Assembly (NCBI RefSeq): GCF_002218005.2
Contig: NZ_AP018678.1
Span: 372,001-436,000 of the forward strand
DNA length: 64,000 bases
Direction of reading: 5' to 3'
DNA from: Vibrio algivorus
GTDB taxonomy: Bacteria > Pseudomonadota > Gammaproteobacteria > Enterobacterales > Vibrionaceae
The translations under genes and the position numbers were made by a program. The stretch's first letter is position 1, and every line of letters begins with the position of its first letter. Of this stretch, positions 16,418 through 25,868 are shown piece by piece. The notes under the pieces are model-generated. The model did not search any database. It had not been told where the DNA came from and saw only the letters and a list, made by a program, of their open reading frames with translations.

Positions 16418-18106
16418 ATGTACAAGGATTTTTTTGGTTTATCAGAACTACCGTTTACGATTGTTCCAAGCTCTCGCTATATTTTTCTGAGTGCACGTCA
16501 TCGGGAAGCGATGAATCATTTACAAGCGGGTTTAGGCGGCGGAGGTGGTTTTGCTTTACTCACTGGTGAAGTTGGCACGGGTAAAACGACCGTTTCTAAA
16601 GCGTTGCTTTCGGTATTAGAATCGAATGTTAAAACCGGATTATTGTTGAATCCAACCTATACCAGTACAGATTTGTTAGAAGCAATTTGTGATGAGTTTT
16701 CTATTTCTTACCAACAATCTGCCAGTCTTAAGCAACTCACCCAAGCGATCTACCAATACTTATTGGATAACCATGGTAAGGGTATCAAAACACTACTTTT
16801 GATTGATGAAGCTCAGCATTTATCCGCCGATGTGTTAGAGCAATTACGATTATTGACTAACTTAGAAACAGAAAGTCAAAAGCTACTTAGAGTACTATTA
16901 ATTGGCCAGCCAGAGTTGCAATATAAGCTGCAAACTGAAGAGTTACGCCAACTCGCACAACGTATTACCGGACGCTACCACCTACTGCCTTTAACTACCG
17001 ATGAAGTCTCGCAATATATTCAATTTCGCTTACAAGTGGCAGGTGGGCAATATGATATTTTTACTGCCAAAGCGATTAAGTTGATAGCTAAACAAACCCA
17101 AGGCGTACCTCGCTTAATTAACTTAGTTTGTGATAAATGCATGTTGTATGCCTACTATGGTGGTGAGGCTCATATTTCTTTGAGTGTCGCAGAAAAAGCG
17201 TGTGAAGATGTGATGAGCTTTCAATGCCCAATTGGCCGTTCCAATCCAGTGTTAAATGGCGGAACTGAATCGACCACTCAATCTCAACCTTGGTTAGCCT
17301 ATTTCGTAAGCTTGTCGGTGGGTTGTTTGTTAGCGGCAACAGCGTGGTTTTGGGTTCCAAGCTGGATGGTAAGCGAAAAGCTTGAGAGTGCTAGTTTTGA
17401 ATCAGTAGCCGAGCCAATCTCAGCACAAGTTAATCAAACTGCCCCAAATAACAATGATCTATCATCTCAAAACAACAACATCGCTGAGTTGGTTGAGCCG
17501 TTGATCCGCCAAAGTTATAACCCCATTTCCGCGATGAAAACATTGATGGCCTTATGGGGATATAAGGTGGCGAATGATGAAGCGAATTGCCAACAAGTGG
17601 AGCGCGCGAATTTATACTGCTATCAAGATTCAGGTACTTTAAATGATCTGGCGGTCATTAATCGTCCAGCAATGCTGACACTACAAGATCAATACCATTC
17701 TTATTTCGCCATTTTATATAAATTGTCTGATGAAAAGGTGCAATTGTTACTCGCAGATAAAAGAGTTGAAGTTCCAACGCAGTGGCTGAAACAACATTGG
17801 AGCGGAGAATTTCAGTTGTTGTGGCATAGTGAGTTGGCTGGCCAAACTTTGAAATTAAGCTCTCAAGGGCCGGAAGTCGAGAAACTGAATAATTTATTGT
17901 CTCAAGTATTAGGTGAGCCGCTGAAAGAACGTCATCAATTTGATCAAAGTATGAAGAATAGAGTGGAAGCCTTTCAAATGTGGCAAGGCATTAATGTTGA
18001 TGGTATCGCAGGTAAAAGAACGTTGATGTTGCTTGATAGCTACGTTAATAACAAAGCGCCGAGTGTGGTTGATAGTATCTTACCGTTAGCCACGGAGGAT
18101 AAGTAA
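16418..18106 (+). CDS. gspA: GspA/ExeA-type AAA ATPase with peptidoglycan-binding domain
   Basis: GspA (ExeA) with GspB helps insert the type II secretion secretin through the peptidoglycan. 562 residues from the ATG at 16418, which gives the typical start MYKDFFGLSELPF; a TTG 12 bases upstream is less likely. An AAA+ domain covers about 1-265, with Walker A GEVGTGKTT near 50-58 and Walker B LLLIDEAQHL near 130. One membrane helix lies near 291-312, and a periplasmic part ends in a peptidoglycan-binding domain (residues about 485-545, WQGINVDGIAGKRTL). The gene overlaps gspB by one base. No secretion operon is nearby, as in other vibrios. Confidence 0.92.
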   Translation: MYKDFFGLSELPFTIVPSSRYIFLSARHREAMNHLQAGLGGGGGFALLTGEVGTGKTTVSKALLSVLESNVKTGLLLNPTYTSTDLLEAICDEFSISYQQSASLKQLTQAIYQYLLDNHGKGIKTLLLIDEAQHLSADVLEQLRLLTNLETESQKLLRVLLIGQPELQYKLQTEELRQLAQRITGRYHLLPLTTDEVSQYIQFRLQVAGGQYDIFTAKAIKLIAKQTQGVPRLINLVCDKCMLYAYYGGEAHISLSVAEKACEDVMSFQCPIGRSNPVLNGGTESTTQSQPWLAYFVSLSVGCLLAATAWFWVPSWMVSEKLESASFESVAEPISAQVNQTAPNNNDLSSQNNNIAELVEPLIRQSYNPISAMKTLMALWGYKVANDEANCQQVERANLYCYQDSGTLNDLAVINRPAMLTLQDQYHSYFAILYKLSDEKVQLLLADKRVEVPTQWLKQHWSGEFQLLWHSELAGQTLKLSSQGPEVEKLNNLLSQVLGEPLKERHQFDQSMKNRVEAFQMWQGINVDGIAGKRTLMLLDSYVNNKAPSVVDSILPLATEDK

Positions 18107-18939
18107 TGTCTGAAGTAATGAAAGCGCTCCAACAATCAGAACAGGCTTATCAAGCGCAAATATCACAACCTCATCTCTCCTCTCCAGCTCGCCTTAATGT
18201 TACCAAAACGACGCGCTGGTGGTTGGTTGGGCTATTTGCAGTGTTACCGGTTATTGCGATATTGGCAGTGATGACTTATTTGCATTTTAATCCGGCGACT
18301 CTTGAACCCTCTCAACTTGAAGCTACTGATGCTTTAACAAATCAAAAACGAGCGGTAATACTTGAGAACAGTGAGCCATTAGCTAAGTTGTTACCTTACC
18401 CGGAACTAACTGAATTAACGGCATTACCTAAACCGGTCGCTAAACCTTTACCAGCAAGACCTAAACCGTCAACCACCGCGAGTCGAAATAACTCTCCATC
18501 AGAAGGGCGACGTATTAAAACGGATCAAGTCAATGTTAGCGATGTATCAAAGCAAGATTGGAATGTTGATAACCTTGATCTTTCGGGCTTATCACCTGAA
18601 CTTGCTCAGCGTTTTCAATCGGCATTAAAAAAGCACCCTACTCAAAGTGCATCTCAAACGAAAACTACTTCGATGCCTATTAAGCCACAAAATGCCATTA
18701 ACTTGGTGGGGCATGAAAGTGATTATCGAGGTCGCTTACCCAAAATGAATTTTGAAACTCATATGTACTCTTCTCAATCTCAAAGTCGCTGGATTAAAGT
18801 AAACGGAAATAATGTGCATGAAGGGGAGTGGGTGATCAATAAATTGGTCAAGTTGGATCAAATACTACCTGGTAGTTTGATTGTGACATTTGATAATCAG
18901 CAACTGCAAATTCCAGCTTTGTATGAGTGGCAAGGCTAG
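18106..18939 (+). CDS. gspB: GspB/ExeB-type general secretion pathway protein B
   Basis: Inner-membrane partner of GspA in secretin assembly. 277 residues. A short cytoplasmic start (MSEVMKALQQSEQAY) is characteristic of the family. One membrane helix lies near 37-57, then a Pro/Lys-rich linker (about 85-130), and a C-terminal GspB domain of about 60 residues containing VNGNNVHEGEWV and GSLIVTFDNQQLQIPALYEW. Start and gspA stop share one base (TAATG), implying coupled translation in equal amounts. Confidence 0.92.
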   Translation: MSEVMKALQQSEQAYQAQISQPHLSSPARLNVTKTTRWWLVGLFAVLPVIAILAVMTYLHFNPATLEPSQLEATDALTNQKRAVILENSEPLAKLLPYPELTELTALPKPVAKPLPARPKPSTTASRNNSPSEGRRIKTDQVNVSDVSKQDWNVDNLDLSGLSPELAQRFQSALKKHPTQSASQTKTTSMPIKPQNAINLVGHESDYRGRLPKMNFETHMYSSQSQSRWIKVNGNNVHEGEWVINKLVKLDQILPGSLIVTFDNQQLQIPALYEWQG

Positions 18940-19140
18940 GCTACGAATTTGAAAGTAGATCTCGTGAAACTGGTATCAGATGCGAAAAAATTATGTTTTA
19001 GGTTAAAAAAGTTAATCATCTTTACTGATGATGCCATCACTTATACACCAGATCGGAACTTAAAGTTCTTCATCGCGCCAATCATAGAAAGTTGATTTAA
19101 GTCGACCGATCAAATGAAGTAATTTACGAAATAGGTGCGG

Positions 19141-19168
19141 CCATTAAAAATATTGTTCTTTTTAATGG
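19141..19168 (+). promoter_or_regulatory. AT-rich hairpin in the uraA leader
   Basis: CCATTAAAAA pairs with TTTTTAATGG around an 8-nt loop, about 45 bp before the uraA start. It could be a leader hairpin of a pyrimidine-controlled gene or part of an upstream terminator. The sequence alone does not decide. Confidence 0.35.
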
Positions 19169-19213
19169 TAGAATCCCTGCGGTTTTTTATCAGGATAAAG
19201 CAGGTAGGGTGTT

Positions 19214-20470
19214 ATGTTTCAGATTTTACAAGGTGCCCAAATGTTATTCGTAGCATTTGGTGCACTGGTTTTAGTTCCTCTCTTAACTGGGTTAGACCCA
19301 AGTGTCGCGTTATTTGGTGCCGGTATCGGTACTCTTATCTTCCAAGTGATTACTAAGCGAAGCGTTCCCATTTTTCTTGCCTCTTCTTTCGCTTTTATTG
19401 CCCCTATTATGTATGGCATTCAAGCATGGGGGGTCGCTAGTACTTTAGGTGGCTTGATGACCGCCGGTGCTGTGTATGTGATATTAGGTGCGGTGATTAA
19501 AGTGCGTGGCAGTGGCTTCATCCATAAGTTATTACCACCAGTAGTCGTTGGCCCAGTGATCATGGTTATCGGTCTAGGACTGGCACCTGCGGCAGTGAAT
19601 ATGGCGCTAGGTAAAAGTGGTGATGGTGGTATTCAAATTGTCGCTCATGATTCTGCGTTATGGATTTCTGCCATTTCTTTGATTGTGACCATTATTTTAA
19701 GTGTGATGGGGAAGGGCTTCTTTAAGTTAGTGCCTATTCTCGGTGGTATTGTTTCTGGTTATATTGTGAGCTTATTCTTTGGTGTAGTAGATTTTTCACC
19801 AGTTGAGCAAGCGGCTTGGTTGGCGGTTCCCAACTTTACCTTCCCTGAATTTAATATCAATGCAGTACTATTTATGATCCCGGTTGCAATTGCGCCAGCG
19901 GTTGAGCACGTAGGTGATATTTTAGCGATTTCCAATGTGACAGGGAAAAACTACCTGAAAAAACCTGGATTGCACCGCACTATGGCTGGCGACGGAGTGG
20001 CAACGATGGCTGCTGCTATGTTTGGCGCACCACCCAATACAACTTACTCAGAAGTAACTGGAGCGGTAATGCTCACTAAGGCGTTTAACCCTGTGATTAT
20101 GACATGGGCGGCGGTGACAGCTCTGATATTGGCGTTTGTTGGTAAGTTAGGTGCTGTACTGCAAACCATTCCGGTGCCAGTAATGGGCGGCATTATGATT
20201 TTATTATTTGGTTCGATTGCCGTAGTTGGCTTGAATACCTTGATTAAAAACCAAGTTGATTTACATAAGTCTCGTAACCTAGTGATTGTGGCGGTAACGT
20301 TAGTCTTTGGTATTGGTGGTATGGCATTCGGTGTTGGTGAATTTAGTCTACAAGGTGTGAGTTTATGCGGTATCGTGGCGATTATTCTTAACCTCGTACT
20401 TCCTAAAGATATTGGCGAAAATCATATTGTCGATAATGCACAAATGGAAGATGAATCAGGAGTTAAGTAA
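19214..20470 (+). CDS. uraA: Uracil permease (uracil:proton symporter)
   Basis: Imports uracil across the inner membrane in the NCS2 (nucleobase-ascorbate transporter) family. 418 residues and about 14 membrane segments; E. coli UraA has 429. Conserved pieces are ASSFAFIAPI near 56-65, the VPVAIAPAVEHVGD segment near 227-240 with the substrate-binding Glu/His, and GAPPNTTYSEVTGAV near 275-289. The start codon follows AGGTAGGGTGTT. No upp gene is adjacent, unlike E. coli where upp-uraA form an operon, so the gene appears monocistronic here. Confidence 0.94.
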   Translation: MFQILQGAQMLFVAFGALVLVPLLTGLDPSVALFGAGIGTLIFQVITKRSVPIFLASSFAFIAPIMYGIQAWGVASTLGGLMTAGAVYVILGAVIKVRGSGFIHKLLPPVVVGPVIMVIGLGLAPAAVNMALGKSGDGGIQIVAHDSALWISAISLIVTIILSVMGKGFFKLVPILGGIVSGYIVSLFFGVVDFSPVEQAAWLAVPNFTFPEFNINAVLFMIPVAIAPAVEHVGDILAISNVTGKNYLKKPGLHRTMAGDGVATMAAAMFGAPPNTTYSEVTGAVMLTKAFNPVIMTWAAVTALILAFVGKLGAVLQTIPVPVMGGIMILLFGSIAVVGLNTLIKNQVDLHKSRNLVIVAVTLVFGIGGMAFGVGEFSLQGVSLCGIVAIILNLVLPKDIGENHIVDNAQMEDESGVK

Positions 20471-20488
20471 CTTCGAAGATACGATATT

Positions 20489-20650
20489 ATACCAATTCCA
20501 ACAAATAACTGATCATATTAGCTTGTTAAAAAACTCGCTAACTTCGTTATAAAATTTGTCTGTAGAACCACTACTAACAGAAATTTTATGCCTTGTTATC
20601 AAGCTTTTTCTCTACGCTAATTTAGACCATCTATTTACTGGAACTGGTAT
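20489..20650. repeat. 162-bp palindromic repeat, copy B2
   Basis: Nearly identical to copy B1 at 16155. Ends are ATACCAATTCC and GGAACTGGTAT, where the one mismatch makes a G-T-type wobble in a folded transcript. The central GTAG-AACCA-CTAC hairpin is conserved. It lies 18 bp after the uraA stop, between convergent uraA and ygiM. Confidence 0.9.
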
Positions 20651-20666
20651 TAAAATAGATTGATAC

Positions 20667-20698
20667 AAAAAGTGCGCCCTTGGTAGGCGCACTTTTTT
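20667..20698. terminator. Bidirectional terminator between uraA and ygiM
   Basis: AAAGTGCGCC / GGCGCACTTT stem with a 7-nt loop, flanked by A and T runs on both sides. It serves the convergent genes. Confidence 0.9.
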
Positions 20699-20747
20699 AT
20701 CTATTACATAACCGTAACTAAGATTCTATGCTTAGAGCAGTAGGAGC

Positions 20748-21359
20748 TTAAGCCCAACCACCTGGGTTTTTCTTACGGCGAGGGATGATGTGTGGCAAAA
20801 TTAAACCAAACAATAGACCTAAACCGGCAACGCCACCGCCATACATGAAGTAACGAAGTAGTAAGTCATCTTTTTGAGTATCAATTCTTGCACGTAATGA
20901 GCGGACCTCTTCTTGAGAGTCAATAAGTTGCTGGTTTATTTCGCGGTAGTTAGTTTCTAGGTCAGTAATTTGCTTTTTGTTTAACTCTAGAGAGCTGACT
21001 AGGCCAGCTTTTTCAGTATCTGCCGTTTCACGAGCTTTACTTAGCTGATCTTTTACCGTGGCTAATTCTTTTTCAAGTTTAGGCATGCGAACTGCCATAC
21101 TGACATCTTGAGTCACATACTTGCTTTCAACCCAGCCTTTACGACCATTGCTGTCTAAGATTTGCGTAAAGTTAGTTGAATTGTTGCGACCTAGTACTTT
21201 AATCACTTCGCCAGCATCAACACTACCAATAATACGGTAGTCATTACTTGGGCCTGAGTGCACATAAGTAAAAAGTTTGTCTGAAATGTAGAAGTCACGT
21301 GCGTATGTCATTGGAGCAAAAAAACATGCCAATAATACTAAGCAAAGAAGCTTTTTCAC
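20748..21359 (-). CDS. ygiM: TIGR04211 family SH3 domain-containing protein (YgiM type)
   Basis: A 203-residue envelope protein. It has a signal peptide (about 1-20, cleaved after MTYA), then a bacterial SH3 domain (about 22-90, including YVHSGPSNDYRIIGS and GRKGWVESKYV). A long coiled coil follows (about 95-165) and a single C-terminal membrane helix near 172-190 with a basic tail (RRKKNPGGW). It is probably anchored in the inner membrane with the SH3 domain in the periplasm. The biochemical function is unknown. In E. coli ygiM lies beside cca and ygiF; the neighbourhood is kept here, with gspAB-uraA and the phosphate genes inserted. Confidence 0.88.
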   Translation of the reverse strand: MKKLLCLVLLACFFAPMTYARDFYISDKLFTYVHSGPSNDYRIIGSVDAGEVIKVLGRNNSTNFTQILDSNGRKGWVESKYVTQDVSMAVRMPKLEKELATVKDQLSKARETADTEKAGLVSSLELNKKQITDLETNYREINQQLIDSQEEVRSLRARIDTQKDDLLLRYFMYGGGVAGLGLLFGLILPHIIPRRKKNPGGWA

Positions 21360-21556
21360 ATTTGGTCCCTTTTAATTGATATAAAGCTTTTGATTTGAAT
21401 AAAGCTTTTTCATTGGTATAAATTTAAAGGAGATGAACAGCAATTGGCCGGTTCATTAGCCTGTTCAAAAACAGGTACCTTTAGTATCCCCATCACTGTG
21501 CAGATATAAACGATAAGCCTATCGAATAGTAAGAAGTTTCAGCTTGAGGTGCAACA

Positions 21557-21585
21557 AAAGAGGGAGCTTTCGCTCCCTCTTTTTA
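21557..21585 (-). terminator. Intrinsic terminator downstream of the PiT transporter
   Basis: GAGGGAGC / GCTCCCTC with a TTTC loop, flanked by AAAA and TTTTT. It is placed to end the minus-strand pit operon and could work on both strands. Confidence 0.88.
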
Positions 21586-21646
21586 CCTTGTCGTAAAAAT
21601 TATGACATAGCTATGACAGAATGCCTACGATGATAGCTTGATTGCA

Positions 21647-22906
21647 CTATGCGAAGACGCCTTGAATTGCGTAGAAGAACACAATTGAAAGTACCGCACC
21701 AGCAGGTAGGGTAATGATCCAAGATGCTACAATATTACGTACAACACCAAGGTTCAATGCAGCGATACCACGAGCAAAGCCAACACCTAATACTGCGCCA
21801 ACTAAGGTTTGCGTGGTTGAGATTGGCAAGCCTGTACCTGATGCTAATACCACGGTAGTTGCTGTTGCAAGCTGAGCTGCAAAACCACGGCTAGGAGTTA
21901 GTTCAGTGATACCAGTACCGACGGTTGCCATTACTTTATGACCCATAGTTGCTAGACCAACGACAATACCAATACCACCCAATGGTAGAATCCACCATGC
22001 AATAGTACTTTTTTCGGCTAACTGTCCCATATGCTCAACAGTAGACACGACGGCTGACAGTGGGCCGATAGCATTAGCAACATCGTTTGAACCATGAGCA
22101 AATGCCATCGCACACGCAGTGATAACCATTAATACGCTAAAGATGCTCTCAACACCGGCAAAGCTGTGATCTTCTTTTTGGTTGGCAAATTTTCTATTGA
22201 TATAAATGTAACCACATACCATGACAATGGCAGAAACCAGCGCTGAATACATCCAAGCTTCACTATGAGTTAGGTGTAGACCAATGTGCTTTAAGCCTTT
22301 CTTAATGGTAACTAGAGCAATCACCATAGTGGTAATAAACATGTAAACAGGCACAAATCGTTTAGCATTGTGCACTGGGTTTTCAGTGTCGAAAATTAGC
22401 CGTTGTGCACTGACAAATATACCATAGGCAAATATACCAGCGATAAAGGGCGTGACAATCCAGCTACCCACGATACCTTGTACTGAATGCCAGTCGACAC
22501 CTTCTGTACCTACTGAAACACAAGCAAAACCAATGATCGCACCGATGATCGAGTGCGTAGTTGATACCGGCCAGCCCATATATGACGCTAAAAGTAGCCA
22601 TGTACCCGCTGCAAGTAGTGCCGACATCATACCGTATACTAAAACGTCCGGTTGGGCGGTGTAGTATGAGGTATCAATCACCCCTTTACGAATGGTGTCA
22701 GTTACTTCTCCGCCTGCTAGATAAGCACCAGCAAACTCGAAAATCATAGCAATAACAATTGCTTGCTTTACTGTTAGCGCTTTAGAGCCAACAGAAGTAC
22801 CCATTGCATTGGCAACATCATTTGCACCAATACCAACAGCCATTAGGAAACCAAAGAACGCTGCAACTAAAATTAAAATAGTGCCGTAGTTTGCGAGGAT
22901 ATCCAT
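21647..22906 (-). CDS. pit: Inorganic phosphate transporter, PiT family
   Basis: A low-affinity phosphate permease of the inner membrane that moves metal-phosphate with protons. 419 residues with the duplicated PiT signature: GANDVANAMGTSVGSKAL near residue 30 and AHGSNDVANAIGPLSA near 270, and ISTTQTLVGAVLG near 363. I place the start at the ATG at 22906 (AGG seven bases upstream), not at the TTG at 22933. It follows the DUF47 gene by 116 bp on the same strand. This pairing is common: the DUF47 protein is thought to regulate the transporter. Confidence 0.93.
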   Translation of the reverse strand: MDILANYGTILILVAAFFGFLMAVGIGANDVANAMGTSVGSKALTVKQAIVIAMIFEFAGAYLAGGEVTDTIRKGVIDTSYYTAQPDVLVYGMMSALLAAGTWLLLASYMGWPVSTTHSIIGAIIGFACVSVGTEGVDWHSVQGIVGSWIVTPFIAGIFAYGIFVSAQRLIFDTENPVHNAKRFVPVYMFITTMVIALVTIKKGLKHIGLHLTHSEAWMYSALVSAIVMVCGYIYINRKFANQKEDHSFAGVESIFSVLMVITACAMAFAHGSNDVANAIGPLSAVVSTVEHMGQLAEKSTIAWWILPLGGIGIVVGLATMGHKVMATVGTGITELTPSRGFAAQLATATTVVLASGTGLPISTTQTLVGAVLGVGFARGIAALNLGVVRNIVASWIITLPAGAVLSIVFFYAIQGVFA

Positions 22907-23022
22907 CGTAATACCTAGTTTTTGAGATAACAATTCGGGTAAGTTTGGCGCAGGGAATCACACCCTGCACTTACCGCATCAGTTATTTTTTACTGTTTTG
23001 TTTATTGTAGCTGTGTCGAACG

Positions 23023-23703
23023 TTAAGAACGAGACAGCATGACTTCCAAGCGAGCACCCACACGTTGTGCTTGATCGGCAATACCACCAACCCATTCAAG
23101 GATCTTGTATAGGAATACAATATCGATTGGGTTGTATTTAGATTCAATTGCCATTAACTGCTGACGAAGCTCAATTTGCATTGTGTCAGTGTCATCTTCA
23201 ATTTCATCTAATTGGTTAATCATTTCAGCAACTAATGTTACTTCACGGCCTTTAAAACCCGTTTCAAGTAGTTCATCTAATTCATGAATAACTTCTTGAG
23301 CTTGACTAGCGGCGTCAAGGCAGCGAGAGACATAAGCTAGGAAAGCTTCTTGCATTTGTGTTGGGATTTCCAACTGGCGTCCAATAACGCGACCCGCGAT
23401 ATCTTTAGCAAGGTTAGCAAGCTTGTCTTGTTGAGTGAGGAGTTCAAGCATGTCGGTACGATCTACCGGCATGAAAAGACCACGTGGAAGTTTGAGACGA
23501 ATCTCACGCTTCAATACGTCAGCTTCACGCTCTAGACGGGAGATGTTTTCACGAATGTTATTCGCTTCTTCCCAGTCGCCTTTGGCGCAAGTTTCAAAGA
23601 AAGGGATCAGGTGAGAACAGCATTCGTTCACACATACAACATGTTCTTGCAAAGGCTTAATAGGGGACTTTGCAAATAACCCCATTATTGTATTTACTGG
23701 CAT
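23023..23703 (-). CDS. TIGR00153/DUF47 family phosphate transport regulator
   Basis: A 226-residue cytoplasmic, mostly helical protein of the DUF47 family, distantly related to PhoU. It starts MPVNTIMGLFAKSPIKPLQEH and has the conserved acidic segments (EREADVLKREIR near 53-64, DEIEDDTDTMQIELR near 175-189) that bind metal in PhoU-like proteins. Its job is inferred from context: it precedes the PiT gene on the same strand, a widespread pairing, so it probably controls phosphate uptake. No Pho box was recognised with confidence upstream. Confidence 0.87.
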   Translation of the reverse strand: MPVNTIMGLFAKSPIKPLQEHVVCVNECCSHLIPFFETCAKGDWEEANNIRENISRLEREADVLKREIRLKLPRGLFMPVDRTDMLELLTQQDKLANLAKDIAGRVIGRQLEIPTQMQEAFLAYVSRCLDAASQAQEVIHELDELLETGFKGREVTLVAEMINQLDEIEDDTDTMQIELRQQLMAIESKYNPIDIVFLYKILEWVGGIADQAQRVGARLEVMLSRS

Positions 23704-23865
23704 GGTTATTCAACCTACAAAAAAATATAACCCATGGGACATTTGGCTTAACTTTAGCTCAAATACTGGACTGTGCTATAAAGTCGCGCATGTTAACTTA
23801 ATCTGAAAAGCATTAATACTATTTTAGATCATGTTATCTGCAGATCATATTTTTGTGATTGGCAT

Positions 23866-23914
23866 TCAAGTAACCTCAATATGCAGAAATTTACATGTTG
23901 AAGTTACTTGGGTA
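23866..23914. repeat. Short 49-bp form of the TATACCC-ended repeat
   Basis: Left end TCAAGTAACCTCAATATGCAG and inverted right end CATGTTGAAGTTACTTGGGT enclose only a few bases. It is a core-less form of the elements at 11994 and 25592, and sits in the 296-bp gap between the DUF47 gene and ygiF, which are divergent. Confidence 0.75.
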
Positions 23915-23999
23915 TATATTTCTCTCTTGCTCACTATTCAATTCCGCAATATCCTTTCTGGGTAGCTAAGGTCAACAGACCCTAATAATAGGTATCATT

Positions 24000-25523
24000 A
24001 TGGAAACCGAGATAGAACTTAAGTTTTTTGTTTCACCTGATTTCTCCGATATATTAAAGCAAAAAATTTCCGAGGCTAAAGTCCTTCAGCATAGCTGCAA
24101 AGAACTTGGCAATATTTATTTTGATACCGCCGATTCTTGGTTACGCGACCATGATATCGGTTTACGGATTCGTCAAAGCGATGGTGTGTACGTTCAAACA
24201 GTGAAAACTTCTGGTCGAGTGGTAGCAGGATTACATCAGCGCCCAGAATACAATGCTGAACATTCTAGTAATGAGCCAAACCTATTACTTCACCCAGATG
24301 ATATTTGGCCTGAAGGGCGCGATGTATCAGTATTACAACAGCAAATTGTCCCACTCTTCGCAACTAATTTTGAAAGAGAGCAATGGTTATTGAGTATGCC
24401 AGATGGAAGCCAAATAGAAGTGGCTTTCGATCAAGGTGTCGTCGTTGCCGGTGAGCAACAATCGCCGATTTGTGAAGTAGAGTTAGAGCTTAAGTCAGGG
24501 CAAACCGAATCTTTGTTTACTTTAGCGCGTCTTTTATCCGACCAAGGTGGCATGCGTTTAGGCAATTTAAGTAAAGCAGCTCGTGGCTATCGTTTGGCAC
24601 AAAACTATGTATCTGATCCGGTGTTAGATTTCGCTTTAATTGAAACTGATCCTAAATTCAGCGTTGAAGAATGTTTTGTTCAATCACTGGAGCATGGTTT
24701 GTCACATTGGCATTATCATGAGCAAATCTACTGCGAGCAACAAACGGTAGAGGCATTAGAACAAATAGATTATGCGATTCACTTTATTCGCCAGTTGTTC
24801 GCGGTTTATGGTGGGATCATCCCTCGTCGTGCTAGTGCTTTATTACGTCAAGAATTCAAATGGTTAGAAGAAGAGTTATCTTGGTTAAAAGCTTCTCAAT
24901 ATTTAGAGGACTTAACCGAAGATAAAGGTTACACCTTACGTAAGCTGGATTGTCAAAAGCAACTTGTCGCGGTACTCAATGAACAAAAAGAAGCCTTGCC
25001 TAGTTCAGAGTTGATTTTAAAGTTATTTGAATCTGCTCGTTATACTGCAGTGTTGCTAGATTTAAGCCGTTGGATTTTATCGAAAGGCTGGCAGCCATTT
25101 TTAGACGACAAAGCGCGTGAAAAAATGGCGCAAGACGTTAAACCTTTTGCGATGAAGCAACTGGATCGCAGTTGGGCTGAGTTAATCGAAGTCTTCCCAG
25201 TCGAGCGGGAGTTATCGCGTCAAGACTATATCGACCAACAATCTCGCTTAAGACGTAACTTATTTACTGGATTGGCTTTCGCTTACTTGTTCGATTTAGA
25301 ACTGAGAACACAATTTCGCTTGCCTTGGGTAGACTTACTGGAAGGTATTGATGATTTATTGACCTTAGAACCATTACAACAGCTATTGCCCGAGCTTGAA
25401 GAATCCGATCAAGAACAGTTAGAGCGTTGGATAAGGCGTCAAGAAATGTCGATCTTGCACGCCATGGAGCAAACTCGTGCTCGTTGTATTGAAGCTGCTC
25501 CTTATTGGCATCGCTATAATTAA
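24000..25523 (+). CDS. ygiF: Inorganic triphosphatase, CYTH and CHAD domains
   Basis: A 507-residue protein. The N-terminal CYTH domain starts METEIELKFF (the ExExK motif at residues 2-8 that defines the fold) and carries basic residues such as RIRQSD near 59-64 and the GDG-like acidic strands up to about 200. The C-terminal part (about 215-495) is a helical CHAD domain with clustered His/Arg/Lys that in relatives binds polyphosphate. E. coli YgiF hydrolyses tripolyphosphate. In E. coli it is upstream of glnE; here a repeat and a potassium channel gene separate them. Confidence 0.9.
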   Translation: METEIELKFFVSPDFSDILKQKISEAKVLQHSCKELGNIYFDTADSWLRDHDIGLRIRQSDGVYVQTVKTSGRVVAGLHQRPEYNAEHSSNEPNLLLHPDDIWPEGRDVSVLQQQIVPLFATNFEREQWLLSMPDGSQIEVAFDQGVVVAGEQQSPICEVELELKSGQTESLFTLARLLSDQGGMRLGNLSKAARGYRLAQNYVSDPVLDFALIETDPKFSVEECFVQSLEHGLSHWHYHEQIYCEQQTVEALEQIDYAIHFIRQLFAVYGGIIPRRASALLRQEFKWLEEELSWLKASQYLEDLTEDKGYTLRKLDCQKQLVAVLNEQKEALPSSELILKLFESARYTAVLLDLSRWILSKGWQPFLDDKAREKMAQDVKPFAMKQLDRSWAELIEVFPVERELSRQDYIDQQSRLRRNLFTGLAFAYLFDLELRTQFRLPWVDLLEGIDDLLTLEPLQQLLPELEESDQEQLERWIRRQEMSILHAMEQTRARCIEAAPYWHRYN

Positions 25524-25543
25524 GCGTTGATTTGCCTATAAAT

Positions 25544-25573
25544 AACAAAGGGATCTTTCGATCCCTTTGTTAT
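25544..25573 (+). terminator. Terminator hairpin of ygiF
   Basis: AACAAAGGGATC / GATCCCTTTGTT with a TTTC loop, 20 bp after the ygiF stop. The T run after it is short (TTGTTAT). Confidence 0.72.
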
Positions 25574-25591
25574 CTCTATTTGTTTACTATT

Positions 25592-25857
25592 TATACCCAA
25601 GTAACCTCAAGATGCGAGTTTCAGCAAGAATAAAACAAGTTTTAGGCAAGGCAAATTGAATATGATCATAGTCATTCTATCCCTGTTCAATTTAACGCAG
25701 CATAAAGCTTGTTTTAACTTGCCCTTCGGGAGCTTCATCCAAGCCCTTAGCCTGTGTCAGATTTACTTGAAAGGTGCTTACATTCCGCATAAATCTTCCT
25801 TGTCTAAAGACTTGGATGATAGTTCTGAATTCTGCATCTTGAGGTCACTTGGGTATA
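25592..25857. repeat. TATACCC-ended repeat, full 266-bp copy A2
   Basis: The same element as 11994-12260 but inverted in the chromosome. Terminal inverted repeats are TATACCCAAGTAACCTCAAG and its partner CTTGAGGTCACTTGGGTATA. One base is lost relative to A1 near 25790, which changes the reading frame. It lies between convergent ygiF and the channel gene, filling the 345-bp gap with the ygiF terminator. Confidence 0.9.
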
Positions 25858-25868
25858 AGTGATTGAAG

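Noticed and set aside
25656..25862. A 68-codon open frame covering most of repeat copy A2, with a similar peptide end (SSEFCILxSLGYK) readable in the truncated copy A3 near 42331
   Set aside because: Copy A1 has one extra base in the corresponding place, so the frame breaks into a stop; differences between copies do not follow codon positions. The shared peptide is a by-product of DNA-level similarity.
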